DNA of 64,000 nucleotides from Adiantum capillus-veneris (lineage: Eukaryota > Streptophyta > Polypodiopsida > Polypodiales > Pteridaceae), in contig CM043959.1 of assembly GCA_014529385.2 (NCBI GenBank), positions 93,816,529-93,880,528 of the forward strand. Reading direction: 5' to 3'. The position numbers and the translations under genes are program-made. Shown one piece after another: positions 22,010-32,417 of the stretch; the stretch's first letter is position 1; the number at the start of each line of letters is the position of its first letter. The notes beneath the pieces are model-generated. The model was given only the letters and a program-made list of their open reading frames with translations. It was not told the DNA's origin and ran no database searches.

Positions 22010-22636
22010 GCAGGTTGATCAGATGGATGATGTTTTTGATGGAATTTGAGTTTAAAATCTTCCATAAGCCAAGAAAGACACATTGTGGTGCAGAGTTTTT
22101 ATCCGATAAGCATATTGGACATCTTAGACACACCACTCAAGGATGAATTAGTAATGCTGCTATTTTTAAATGCAGAGTCAAAGGACCAGATCCGAAATGT
22201 CAGGACGTGTATGACTTCCTTCAGTTTGGAAGCTTTCCAGAGGATTGGTCCTAGGTCAAAAAAAGGCACTGATAATAAAGAGTTTGAAGTTCACCATCAT
22301 TAGAGGAGCTCTACATAGATTGGGTAGTACTTCACCGATGTGTGCCTATGCAAGGAAGGATGCAAGTCATCATAGAGACTCATAATGGGGAGGTAGGTGG
22401 ACACTTATCCACTGATATTAACTAAAAAAATATCATGGAGACACGCCTCTAATATCAAAATATGATGGTAGATGTCATAGAATTTTGCAAGATGTGTGAT
22501 ATTTATCAGCGGATGGGAAGACCAACAACACCTGACATGATGCCTCTGACTACAATACAACCACTAGGAGTGTTCATGAAGTGGGGATTGGACTTCATGG
22601 GTCCATTTAAGAAGATCACTCCTAGGAAAAATAGGT
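22010..22636 (+). pseudogene. Decayed Ty3/gypsy RNase H to integrase N-terminal region
   Basis: The plus strand shows RWMMFLMEFEFKIFHKP and HCGAEFLSDK, the end of RNase H and its link to integrase. After broken sequence come DVIEFCKMCDIYQRMG and KWGLDFMGPF, the integrase zinc region and the strand holding the first catalytic aspartate. Stops are frequent. It belongs to a different, older Ty3/gypsy lineage than family A, of the type whose integrase contains CxxCDxCQRxG. A MITE interrupts it at 22641. Confidence 0.8.
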
Positions 22637-22640
22637 ATAT

Positions 22641-23147
22641 GTCATGGATGCTTGAGAGTCATTTGCTTATGACATCACCTGCATCATCGCTGATGTCATT
22701 GCTTGCATTGTCACTAGAAGACTCTAAAAGAATCTAGAAGGATCAAGAAGATTCTAGAAGGTTCTAAAAGTATCAAGGATATTCTAGAAGTTTCTAGTTG
22801 GCAAGACTGAGGGGCTTATGGCCGAAGACCCCTATTTATACTAGTGCTTGAGGAGGTTACTTGAGGAGGTTAGAACTTTCTAGGTTCTTCTTGACTAGGT
22901 TAGAATCTTTTAGAACCTCATTGGTCCTTCTAGAACCTTCTAGATCCTTCTTCAACTTTCTAGAGCTTTCCAGAAACTTCTAGATTCTTCTGAAATCTTC
23001 TCCAAGCTTCTAGAATCTCCTTGATACTTTTAGAACCTTCTAGATCTTTGTAGATTCTTCTAGAGTCTTCTAGTGACGATGCAGGCGATGACATTAGCGA
23101 TGATGCAGGTGATGTCATAAGCGACTAACACTCAAGCATCCATGACA
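22641..23147. mobile_element. Foldback MITE rich in TTCTAGAA (heat-shock-element-like) arrays
   Basis: This is a 507-bp insertion in an integrase sequence, flanked by TATAT (22636-22640 and 23148-23152). The ends are inverted repeats of about 115 bp: GTCATGGATGCTTGAG...CTTATGACATCACCTGCATC at the left, and its complement at the right. The interior is made of GAA/TTC units, including GAAGATTCTAGAAGGTTC (22747-22764), a perfect four-unit GAAnnTTC array. No protein is encoded. The superfamily is uncertain because the terminal bases are imperfect and the target duplication is short. Confidence 0.8.
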
Positions 23148-23152
23148 GTATA

Positions 23153-23565
23153 TCATAATGGCTACTTGCTATATGAGCAAGTGGGGTGAAGCCAAGGCAT
23201 TACTAGATAACATAACAAAATTAACGACAACCTTTTTGTATGAGAATATCATTTGCAGATATGGATGTCCCATCAAGATACTCTCACACCAGGGTACACC
23301 CTTCATGGATGAAATTTAGATCTTGCATGAGCTATTTTCAATCAAGCACCGAAAATCCACGCCATGCTATCCTAGGTGCAATGGTAAGGTAGAAAGCACT
23401 AACAAAACCATAAAGACAATCCTGACAAAGATAATCTAGAAAGAGCCACTGCAGTGAGATGCAAAGCTACAAACAACATTATGGGCTTAGAGAACTGCCT
23501 ACAAGGTCACCACTGGCATGACACCCTTCAAAATGGTCTACGACACATGAGAAAATCCATACACC
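23153..23565 (+). pseudogene. Integrase core continuing after the MITE
   Basis: The same integrase resumes: CYMSKWGEAKALLDN, LYENIICRYGCPIKILSHQG, PRCNGKVESTNKTIKTILTK and YKVTTGMTPFKMVY. The second catalytic aspartate (normally SDQG) is histidine, while the glutamate in KVEST is present. Several in-frame stops follow. The sequence ends near 23565 without the GPY module. Confidence 0.8.
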
Positions 23566-24402
23566 GAGCAAAAAAAACCGAGCGTGTCATTTTTTCGAGC
23601 GAAAGTAAATAGAATTGTAATGTTCACAAATTGAGTTTTTTTATTAAGCCTTGGCATACTGTCAAGTGCAGACAACAGTATGACAAAATGGTCAATCTTT
23701 AGAGGATTGAAAACTCGAGTGCATGAAGGTAATTGTTGCTACAATATAAATTTGTATTTGATTAAATAACATAATATATCAAAACTCTAGGCATCCCTCC
23801 TTCAATGGCAATTGCAAGGAATCCAAAAAGTGGCCAATTCAGAGAGGAACGTAAACCTTAGCTTGTAAAGCTAATGCTATGCTGAAACTCTCGCCCCACC
23901 CAATGCCTAGAGCAACTCCACTTTTGTTAGTGTAGCCTAAAACTCATGAGCTATAAACTTCAACCCAAGGACACAAAAATACACAAGTTCATGTGTTTGC
24001 AAGGCACACATGTGAGGCACCGGTTGTCTTTTTTGAGAAATCCTCACATGTACATCGAGGGAAGTTTGCAACGGTCACAACATGTGTCACCCCCTTTTAA
24101 ATGGAGCCTCGAGTATTAACATAAAAAAATGCGACACATTAGGCACCAAAAGAACCTCTCTCACTTATTTTGCATGCATGCTTCGACCCAATGCTATCCT
24201 CCCATTGAAGTCTTTGCTTAATTTTGAACTCCATCTAGCATGCTTTCTTTCTTTGAATTTAGCACAGAAAGAGCTAAGTTGTGCTCAACATTGCCCAATA
24301 GTCGTTCATTTGTGCTATCAAATTATTGCCTTGCAGCACAAATCCATTTTTTTGCAACATCTCAACGTCCCATGAAAGTAGGCAGGTTCCCTCTTCCACA
24401 AC
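23566..24402. other. No recognisable gene
   Basis: This is AT-rich sequence following the integrase remnant. I see no domain, repeat or promoter that I can support. Confidence 0.4.
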
Positions 24403-24894
24403 CTACATCCTTGGGGTTGGTCCAGAGGGTCCAATAATCATCTCATCAATATTTAAAGCATAAGTGTTAATTTTGTTGTAAAACCATAGGAACCGCTCCA
24501 CAATTACTCTTGGTTTGGCACCCACGACACGATATTTTCTCCTTCCCCAAAAGCATGGTGCAAAAACACCATTTTGCACATTATCGAAATTATTGTTTAT
24601 GAACCTACCACAACGTAATTTCTCTCCAAAAAGAACACCAAAACACGTCATTTTTTTACCAAAGTTTGTGCGTCTAGTTGCCCAAACCGTTCGAGGCACC
24701 TTCTTCTCTGGCCAGAGACTCGGAGAGCCAGAAGCATTATGCTTGCTATGTGGTACATTGTAAACAAGTGTAGTGACAGTAACAAACTCTGGTATGTGGC
24801 AAAAAAAACCTTTGGCGATTGTGGCACTTCTGTTTAATGGGCCCATATTCCTTATCACTATTGGAGAATTGAATTTGTGGCTTACAGCTTCCAA
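24403..24894 (-). CDS. Hypothetical 163-codon open frame
   Basis: This is an uninterrupted minus-strand frame of 163 codons. It contains RTVWATRRTNFGKKMTCFG and FGEKLRCGRFINNN. I recognise no family and see no signal peptide or membrane span. Its amino end overlaps a locally duplicated segment (24804-24927), which argues against a conserved gene. Chance is possible at this length in this composition. Confidence 0.2.
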   Translation of the reverse strand: MEAVSHKFNSPIVIRNMGPLNRSATIAKGFFCHIPEFVTVTTLVYNVPHSKHNASGSPSLWPEKKVPRTVWATRRTNFGKKMTCFGVLFGEKLRCGRFINNNFDNVQNGVFAPCFWGRRKYRVVGAKPRVIVERFLWFYNKINTYALNIDEMIIGPSGPTPRM

Positions 24895-25082
24895 GATGAG
24901 CAGCTCCTATCGTCATGCCAACTACAACGGCCATGCTTGTACGTACGAGAAGAACGAAACAAAACCTTTGGCAATTGACACTTTTATTTAATGGGCCCAC
25001 ATATCTTGCCTCTATAATGGAGAATTAAATTTGTGGCTTACAGTTTCCAAGATGAGCAGCTCATGTCGTCATGCTAGCTAAA
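24804..25082. repeat. Imperfect tandem duplication, 157-bp period
   Basis: The copies at 24804-24927 and 24961-25082 share AAACCTTTGGC, TTTAATGGGCCCA, TTGTGGCTTACAG and CCAAGATGAGCAGCTC, with small differences and one longer gap. Confidence 0.75.
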
Positions 25083-25466
25083 GAGGTCACACTTGTACAT
25101 ATGTTGGGGGTGCACGTGAGACACGCATGAGAAAATCATGTTTTATCTTAAACATGCAGGGTAACAAAATAAATTAAATACGCTTTAAATTGTTTGTTTG
25201 TGTGTGTGTGTGTGTGTGTGTGCACTCTCTCTATCTCCCACACGGACAGAGATCACTAGACTCATACATCAAGATCTGATTCAACTAGATACGAGGAGCA
25301 CTTAGATACAGTAGGCGCAGGAGTTGGGCAAAAAGATGGCTTTTCATAGAGAACATCTTCTCCAACTAAAAAAGGATGACTATGTGATCAGACTAGCCTA
25401 TATGGACACTCATTTATCCTATGGGATATGATGGGCTATTGGTCAGTTGTGCACATCATCGCATCA

Positions 25467-25605
25467 ATTAGAGATTGATATTGGTAGATTTAGGAGAGTA
25501 TCAACAGAGACCAAGACTTGACACTTGTGTCATATAGAGCCAGAGACAGAGTCACGTCACATTTGTCATTGTCTAGTATGCTATGAGATGCGAGGCTGCT
25601 TCATT
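25467..25605 (+). pseudogene. LINE-type reverse transcriptase C-terminal zinc motif remnant
   Basis: The plus-strand translation QLEIDIGRFRRV..., then HLCHIEPETES and HICHCLVCYEMRG, resembles the tail of non-LTR retrotransposon ORF2 proteins: L-E-I-x-x-G-R-(F/Y), then C-x2-C, glutamates, then H-x3/4-C. One stop lies just before the first cysteine pair, and the first cysteine is missing. Only this tail is recognisable; the polymerase domain was not found. Confidence 0.45.
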
Positions 25606-25837
25606 GTCTATTCAGAGAGCGCTTTGGACCGTTGGCTAGAGTCATGAGATATCACGATTAGAGATGACTCGAGTCGTTTTTGCTAGAGCTACGTAGACAC
25701 ATGGAGAGTTTCTTGAGGAGATCAGACAGTGGGAGACATTCATAGAGGGAGATCATTGACTTCTTTAGAGCAACGACTCGGCAATCAGACGAGCAAGCTT
25801 CACAACAAACTTCAAAGCCTATCTATACGAGAGGTAC

Positions 25838-26010
25838 AGGTGTAGACATAGCCAATGAGCTAAAAAGAGCTATACGCCCATTGTCTACAAGGGCATATAG
25901 GTGTAGACATAGCCAATGAGCTAAAAAGAGCTAGACGCCCACTGTCTACAAGGGCATATAGGTGTAGACATAGCCAATGAGCTCAAAAGAGCTAGAGGCC
26001 CACGTCAGTG
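25838..26010. repeat. Tandem repeat, 60-61-bp unit, about 2.8 copies
   Basis: Units begin AGGTGTAGACATAGCCAATG at about 25838, 25898 and 25959 and contain GAGCTAAAAAGAGCTA and GTCTACAAGGGCATAT. They differ by a few substitutions. They lie downstream of the LINE-like tail and may belong to its 3' region. Confidence 0.85.
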
Positions 26011-26300
26011 AGACGGAGGCTCAATTAGAGGATTAGGGCTATTCTAGCATGACATGGGAGACGTCCATAACAACTATTTACAAAGGTGGATATTGACGAT
26101 GCTCTTCGGCAGTCGATCCAATACTTTCTGGAATGACTCCTAATGCTAGACATCCTCGAGCATTGATGATGATGATAATTTTAGTTTTTAGCTTTACTTC
26201 GTTTTTATTTTGTACCCATACATTGTATTAGATCGACCAAGATTGTATCACTTTGGTCATGTTGGCCTATTGAAGACGTTTAATATAACATTTCATTTCC

Positions 26301-26302
<2 letters not shown>

Positions 26303-26380
<78 letters not shown>
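26303..26380. repeat. (TC)n microsatellite
   Basis: This is about 78 bp of nearly pure TC. Poly-Arg-Glu or poly-Ser-Leu frames here are artefacts of the repeat. Confidence 0.95.
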
Positions 26381-26383
<3 letters not shown>

Positions 26384-26608
26384 GCATGAAAGAGGATGAT
26401 GTCTAATGACCAAACAAGGGCTACAAAACCCACTTTTGGCCTTACCCGGACATCAAATTTACTATAAAGTAGAGCTACATGTAAGAAGAATAATAAAAAA
26501 GTCAGCACCAATTACTTTAGACAATGTTGGTACTTTGCCAAGTGAGTACCTCTGTATACCTGTTTCTTTGCCTCATGGAAAACAGGTGTGAGCAAAGATA
26601 AACACAGG

Positions 26609-27004
26609 TCACAAGCGACAACTAAGGCAGTTGCAAGACATGGGTGTGAATGAGCAAAGTCCAAAAGGCCTGTTAGGAGATCCACATTTTATGGTGTAGC
26701 AACAAGCAGGTGGTATGCAAAACCTTCTGCGTCCACCAGTGCATAGCGCACACACTTGAAAACTTCCCAGAGTTCTCCTGGTGGTGGTGTAAAACCGACT
26801 TCCCAAATCTGAATGTGGGAACATCTCCCAATTGGTCTCATTGGCCATCAGGTTGTGAAAATCCTCATCAGGGGATGCTTTGTGAACTGCATTTCTGTGT
26901 TGCACTGGAAGCTCTCCCGCAACAATGCCACTTCCCTCCTCCCCTGCTCGACAAACAACCCACGAAGAGAGTAGCAAGAGTGTTAAAAGCAGAAAGCGCG
27001 CCAT
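26609..27004 (-). CDS. Secreted cysteine-rich protein, DUF7866-like
   Basis: This is a 131-residue single-exon frame. The start is ATG at 27004 (TCCATGGCG context) because it opens a clear signal peptide (MARFLLLTLLLLSSWVVCRA); the longer frame upstream only reads through the GA repeat. After an acidic, low-complexity propeptide-like region comes a basic RRTLG, then ten cysteines with CxxC, PACCY, PNRPFGLCSF and CNCLSC. That C-terminal pattern is what I recall of the plant DUF7866 family of apoplastic cysteine-rich proteins, whose function is little known. No introns or stops are seen and the neighbours are unrelated. Exact function is unknown. Confidence 0.7.
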   Translation of the reverse strand: MARFLLLTLLLLSSWVVCRAGEEGSGIVAGELPVQHRNAVHKASPDEDFHNLMANETNWEMFPHSDLGSRFYTTTRRTLGSFQVCALCTGGRRRFCIPPACCYTIKCGSPNRPFGLCSFTPMSCNCLSCRL

Positions 27005-27030
27005 GGACGAGCTGCGCTGGCGGAGGTCTT

Positions 27031-27032
27031 TA

Positions 27033-27089
<57 letters not shown>
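27031..27089 (-). promoter_or_regulatory. GA-repeat in the 5' region of the cysteine-rich gene
   Basis: A CT run on the plus strand reads (GA)n on the coding strand, 27-85 bp upstream of the ATG. It is probably 5'UTR or core promoter. Plant BPC-type factors bind GA repeats; a regulatory role here is inferred from position. Confidence 0.5.
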
Positions 27090-27092
<3 letters not shown>

Positions 27093-27391
27093 ACTTGTAT
27101 GACAGAGCTTTCTATCGTCGCTGCTGAAGCGCAAGGGCTCTGGAGGTGGAAAATTGTAAGGCATGCAGAGCAGAGAACACTCCGCGGCTTAGCTTCCCCT
27201 CAGCTCGGCCCGATTTCCTATCAGAACGATGGCACGCAAAAGTATTTTCTTGCTGGGAAAACAAAAGCAAGATACAGAGGTGGGCACATGTCCGTCTCTC
27301 TCATTCTCTCTTTAATAACTCCGGGACCTACCCCTAACTGGTACCGCGTCGACGCGGGAGGGTTAAGGGCAGAAAACGTGCTCTCCCTCTC

Positions 27392-27394
<3 letters not shown>

Positions 27395-27463
<69 letters not shown>
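27395..27463. repeat. (CT)n microsatellite
   Basis: This is a CT run of about 69 bp placed directly after the first hairpin-family copy. Confidence 0.95.
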
Positions 27464-27465
<2 letters not shown>

Positions 27466-28702
27466 GTCTCTCTCATTTGGGCCGCAAGCTGCAGCAGCAG
27501 CTCCAAAAGGGAACATGTTGAAGGACGGCTTTTAGGGGAGCTCGAGCAGCTGCTCCTTGTGTAACTTGCTCGACAACAACCTACTCGGTGCAAGCTGCAG
27601 CAGCTCTAATTAGGGGCAAGCTGAAGGACGGGTTTTAGGGACACTGAAATGTAGTGTGGTTGCCCCTATAATAATGTCGGGACCTACCCCTAACTAGTAC
27701 CGCGCCGACGCGGGAGGGTTAAGAGCAGAAAACATGCTCTCAACATTAACATTTTGTATTAAACAAATAAGCAAAATCATTGAAGGGCTGGGAAAATGTA
27801 AACTTCATGCAATTCCTGGTTCCATATTAGGAAACATGCACACAACACAGAGCCATTGTTCAAATTTAGAATAGAGGTGTATGGTTTAAGGAAAGTGTTT
27901 TCATTCATAAAATCATCAATAAAAAATTAGCAGTGCCTTTGGCAAACTAAGCATCAAGTGGGACTTGGCCCTTCTCGATAGTGCATCGGTGCATCTTTCA
28001 TGGGACACTACCCTAACTACTCCCACGTCGGCGCGGTACAATTTAGGGTACAGTCCCATTTTTTTAATAGTTAAACATTGAATAGGAACAACAACAACAT
28101 GTGTGGAGCAAACCCAGTAGTAGCTTGGCTTGGCGGAATCAGCTCACGCACTTCAATGCTCCTTTTTATTTATTTATTGCAGAGGTGAGCTTGTCAAAGC
28201 ATGAAGAAAGGCTTAGGTGTGGTAGATAAATGAATATATGTGATGTTAATTGGGAAACCATTAGCTCTATTTGGATTTATTATGAAATCTTTAGCTCTTT
28301 TTTGTAAAATGGGATCATGCCATAACTGGTTCGCGCCGACGTGTGCTCAATGGTCGTAATGGATTGGGAAGTTTGATGATGTGGGATGACAAGCACATCA
28401 AATGGAGCACAGTTGGGACAGTTGGAAACATGCCATAATTGGTTTTGCATCGGCGCAGTATACTCAATGGCCTTGTCCAGATAGATAGGAAATGCAACGG
28501 ATTGAGAAGTTTGACAATGTAGTTTGATAATTTTGATGTAAATGATCGGTGTCTCATTATGAGGTTGTTAAATCTTAGTGCTTAATATTTGTCCGAAACA
28601 AATATATAGGTGGGATTTTGCAAAATCCAAAGATAATTTTCTACAAAAACTTACGAGTGTGCTTTTGATACCCAACATGTCTCCCTTGAGCATGATAATT
28701 GT

Positions 28703-28790
28703 AAGTTTGGCAACGTGTATGGCTCCTTCTCTGCATACAATCCAATAAGTTTGGCAACGTGTATGGCTCCTTCTCTAAATACAATCCAAT
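28703..28790. repeat. 44-bp exact-type tandem duplication
   Basis: AAGTTTGGCAACGTGTATGG...AATCCAAT occurs twice head to tail (28703-28746 and 28747-28790) with a two-base difference. Confidence 0.9.
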
Positions 28791-29655
28791 AAGTTCTTTT
28801 ATGGTTTGCCCTTGTGGGATATATATATGGGTAGCCGTGAAGGGTCAAAGGAATATATGGTTCTAGTGCTATATATGAGTTTATCCTCATAGAAATATAA
28901 TCCTCTCTTTGATTATGACTTTTTTAAACAGCTGTTAATTGGATTCTTCCAGTTCACAGTAAATTGAAACCCTTTTTCATAACGTGTTGTCACAAAATGG
29001 ATTTGAGTAGGGGAATGTATTCAAAAAATGAAGGGAAAGTCCTTCACAAATTACTCTCATCTTTCTTGAAACTGCTAAACAATAAATATCCTTAGCATCA
29101 TTTTCATGAAATTAACCTTTTAGGACACTGTCCAAAACTATCCCACATTCATGCGGGACAATTTACAGCAGTGTCCCAAAGTTGAACCATGAGAATGATG
29201 AAAGAATGTCTAATGGTACTTAATATTTTTTCTTTGCTTCTACAAAGAGGCATTGATATTATTGTTATCCAGTTTCTATCTTTAGTATCATGTTCATATA
29301 ATTACTCTTTCGGGACACTGTCCTACACTATCTTGATTATAATTGGATAAATAAGGCATTTGTAATTGAAATTTTGTTGGGTATTACTTTTAAAATTATT
29401 GCCTTAACTTAACTCACAAAGATTTACCAATCTCGCTATTGAGTTTTAAATAGACTACAGTGTGAAAATGAACCCATGGTTTAGTAATTTCATTGTTGTT
29501 TATAATTGACAAACGCTATTGGCACACATAGCTTGCATCATTCGGTACGTTTTGTTTTCCTTAGATAGCAGTATGTTCTTTAGGCACCAAGAGATCATAG
29601 ATTTTTAGCTTTACCAGGAGACTACATTACCATTGTTTGTGAGTTTTGTTCGAGT

Positions 29656-30671
29656 GTGCAATCACTAATATGGATGCATCTACAAGAGTGTATGGCTAGA
29701 GTTCGGTCTATAGATGTTGGTGGATACAAGAGGGATGGTAGGCTCGATCTGTGGATTGCCAATTTTGGTTTTTTTTACTTGCCTTTTGGAGGATTCTTGC
29801 ATTCTACACCCTCACAACCTCCATGTTGCACTAAGGAGCATGTGAAAGCTGCCATCCATTTGACACACAGTACATTGGAAGATTCTAGAGAGCTTGTTGT
29901 TTCGGGATCTACTGCAGGTATAAATGTCTTCTATACTAAGCCAGCTAAAATTGTTGTTGCTTTGTTTACTTTGTTTATAATTTGCTTTCTTTATGGTAAG
30001 TGATACTCTTTAGCGGATTGAGGAGATGAGTAGAGCATCTAGCATGGTTGTTCATCATCAGGGAGTTATTGTTATTCATCATTCACCTTATGAATTTGTC
30101 CAGGATGTTGGTGGTGATCATGAGAAGGTTTATTTTGTTTTTAGTACCTTATGTATGGAATGAATAAAATATTCCATTTCAAGTGTTTTCATGTTTCCTT
30201 GTAATGTGATAGTTCAATGATTTTCTTCATTCATAGGCATGGTGCACGAGGTCCACTTTACCTTGATGAGAGCATGCCATTTTTTAATGCTATGGGAATG
30301 ACTCCTACAGATACCATCATGTGACATTACTTACCAGAGTTCGCTACACAGCTATAGATTTTGGCCTTGCATGGAGAGGATACATGCAATGTAGCCCTTC
30401 TTTCATTGCTAGTCTTGTGGAGCTTTTGTGTAGGCCAAAGGGCCTTTGTTTGGAGTTTGGTTGTGGGATTTCTCCTGTTCTCAGAGCATGTCTCTCTTCA
30501 AGATGTGCTCGTGCAACATTGGATAGTGACGGCACTTTGATTTTGACATTGGTGTTGCCTCCTCTTCATCCCCAATTTAGAGGGGTCGATAGGCAGGAGG
30601 CATTGAGTTATGTAGATATGGTGGATGAGGAGAACAGACCTCCCACTAGGAACCCGTTCGATCATTTGTGA
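29656..30671 (+). pseudogene. Unrecognised coding-like fragments
   Basis: Successive plus-strand stretches read like protein: RSIDVGGYKRDGRLDLWIAN to LEDSRELVVSGSTAG (29700-29915), RIEEMSRASSMVVHHQGV to GGDHEKVYFVF (30021-30150), HGARGPLYLDESMPFFNAMG (30238-30330), and in another frame FGLAWRGYMQCSP to LCLEFGCG, CARATLDSDGTLIL and EENRPPTRNPFDHL (30350-30671). Possible splice signals occur (CAG/GTATAA at 29915, CTTTAG before 30020, TTCATAG before 30237), but not all phases agree. I do not recognise the family. LEFGCG resembles a methyltransferase cofactor loop, weakly. Confidence 0.4.
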
Positions 30672-31149
30672 GCATTCCATTTCTTTTGGTCATGGACATG
30701 TCATATTTTGAGTACATCTCCTTACTTAGATTTTACTTTTGCAAGCTATGTATGTTGATTGCAATATTTGATAGCAATTAGCCAACTATTGACGTGGTTT
30801 GAAATGTTTTTGGAAAAAAAATCACTATTTGAGGCCCACTTATTTACTTTGACGTGTTGATTTTTGCTTCATTGAAGTACCTTGCAAGTGTCCATTGAGG
30901 TCGAGGCTAAAAGAATGGAACGAGATCCATGGTACAATGTTCAAACCGTCGACTTAAAAATGGCAACAAATAATTCCTTCTCCTATGCTCTCTCTCTCTC
31001 TCTATGTGTTTGTGTGTGTGTGTGTGTGTGTGTTTTCCCTGGATAACGCTCGATTTTTGTGTTCACTCAATAAATCTTGTTCGGTGCTTGGTAAGACTCC
31101 GACACATAGGTAGTAGTTCTGATGGCATAATCTCGATGGACTTTAACAC
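30672..31149. other. No gene; short CT/GT microsatellite
   Basis: This is AT-rich sequence with CT and TG runs at about 30988-31034. Nothing else is recognised until the integrase tail. Confidence 0.5.
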
Positions 31150-31515
31150 AAATCCAAGCAACGCTTAGATGAACTATTGCATCTAGATGAGATTAGGTAG
31201 CATGACATGCTGGAACAAGAAGTAGTTCAGCAACGTCGAAAGCACTGGCATGACAACAAGATCAAGGTCAGAGAGTTCAAACAAAGGGACTTGGTGTTGT
31301 TGTACTAGTCTAAGCTATGTCCGAAGAAACCCAATTTGAAATAGCTCGAGGACCTTACGAGGTTGATTGGGTCTTCTCGAATGGCACAATACGACTAAAT
31401 GATCTTTCACGGTTACTATCTACAATGGTGCTAAGATCAAACTATAGTACCTCAGGACATATGCGACCCCAACGACACCAATTTCGAAGATCATTGCAGA
31501 CCCTGACGAAGACCC
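31150..31515 (+). pseudogene. Ty3/gypsy integrase C-terminal remnant
   Basis: The plus strand gives RLDELLHLDEIR, then QEVVQQRRKHWHDNKIK and EFKQRDLVLLY, then weaker GPY/F-like sequence (LEDLTRLIGS in one frame, GPYEVDWVFSNGTIRLNDLS in another). This is the tail of an integrase from the older gypsy type. Stops and frame changes show it is dead. Confidence 0.7.
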
Positions 31516-31589
31516 TCTAAACTTGTTCCAGACTGTCAAATATAACCATAGGACATTTTGGAAATATTCCAAAATTCAAAGAAAGGGGA

Positions 31590-31910
31590 AGGATGTAGAC
31601 GGTGGGAACAGTCCCTTCCCTAGGTTGGAGTTCTGACTAACGGTTGAGCTGGTAATAATTGAGCCAGTTATTGTAGTAACTACACAATGGACAATCAGTC
31701 AGAGACCCAGTCCGACACCTATAAATAGGATCCATTTCTTCATTTGACGAGACTATGATTTGGGCTATGCTTTGGAATGCTTTTGGCATTGTACTCTTGA
31801 GTCTAGTTTCTTGGAGCTCATTGTGCTCTTGTATTCTCTTGTCGATAAGCTCATAGCAATCCTTTAGCTCACTATACTTTTTTCAGTGGTACTAATCTGA
31901 TATGAAGACA
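31590..31910 (+). repeat. LTR-like sequence with TATA box
   Basis: This stretch follows the integrase tail by about 75 bp and contains CCTATAAATAGG (near 31720), a strong TATA box in a short palindrome. That is the expected order, integrase then 3' LTR. The other LTR was not found and the ends are uncertain. Confidence 0.35.
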
Positions 31911-32321
31911 ATCCAAAGCTGCTTTTTAACAAGAAGCATAGCGGATGCGTTCAAAAACCCAAGCATAGTGGATTACATACTATTCCTAGCCCATTAGTTA
32001 CTGTTTTGTTAGTTTGCTAAGGGTAGAAAGTGGTAGGAGGAGGGAGGACTAATGATGCTCCTTTGTAGACTTTGCGCTAAAAAGCAAGCAGAAGATAGAG
32101 GCAGTTTACACAAGGTGGAGTTTACCCCCGCCTTGTAACGTCAGCCTACACCAGCCTAATGTTTTAACTCTGCCAAAATGGGCAGAGTTCTGTCTATCGC
32201 TACCCAGTTGAGCATTCACGCAACAAGCAAACAACAAGAAGATGAGATTGTTGATGCAAGCAAAAACCCTGCCTGCTTGTGTGCGAAACTTCTCATACTC
32301 TCTTCAAAGGAGTTGGGGTTT

Positions 32322-32341
32322 GGGGGGGGGGGGGGGGGGGG
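32322..32341. repeat. (G)20 run
   Basis: This is twenty consecutive G. A C14 run lies at 32730-32743. Both are prone to sequencing error in length. Confidence 0.85.
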
Positions 32342-32417
32342 TTTGACCATTCTTAGGGTACGTATGGATTCTAGAAGTCCCTTCCTGGTTAATGGTTGCA
32401 CGACACCGGTGGAGAAG

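Larger units (their letters stand above)
27323..29336. repeat. Dispersed family of short CG-rich hairpin sequences
   Basis: Seven related sequences lie at 27323-27386, 27679-27741, 28002-28057, 28311-28354, 28424-28473, 29122-29177 and 29312-29336. A common form is GGGACACTACCCTAACT, then a CG-rich centre such as CCGCGCCGACGCGGGAG, then TTAGGGTACAGTCCC. The copy at 28002-28057 pairs its ends over about 13 of 15 bases. Some copies share flanks, so the real unit may be larger. They do not match the other elements in the window. Confidence 0.65.

Noticed and set aside
26293-27593. Arg-Glu and Ser-Leu repeat frames
   Set aside because: They are translations of (CT)n microsatellites in several frames. 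Only the frame from 27004 has a signal peptide and cysteine domain.
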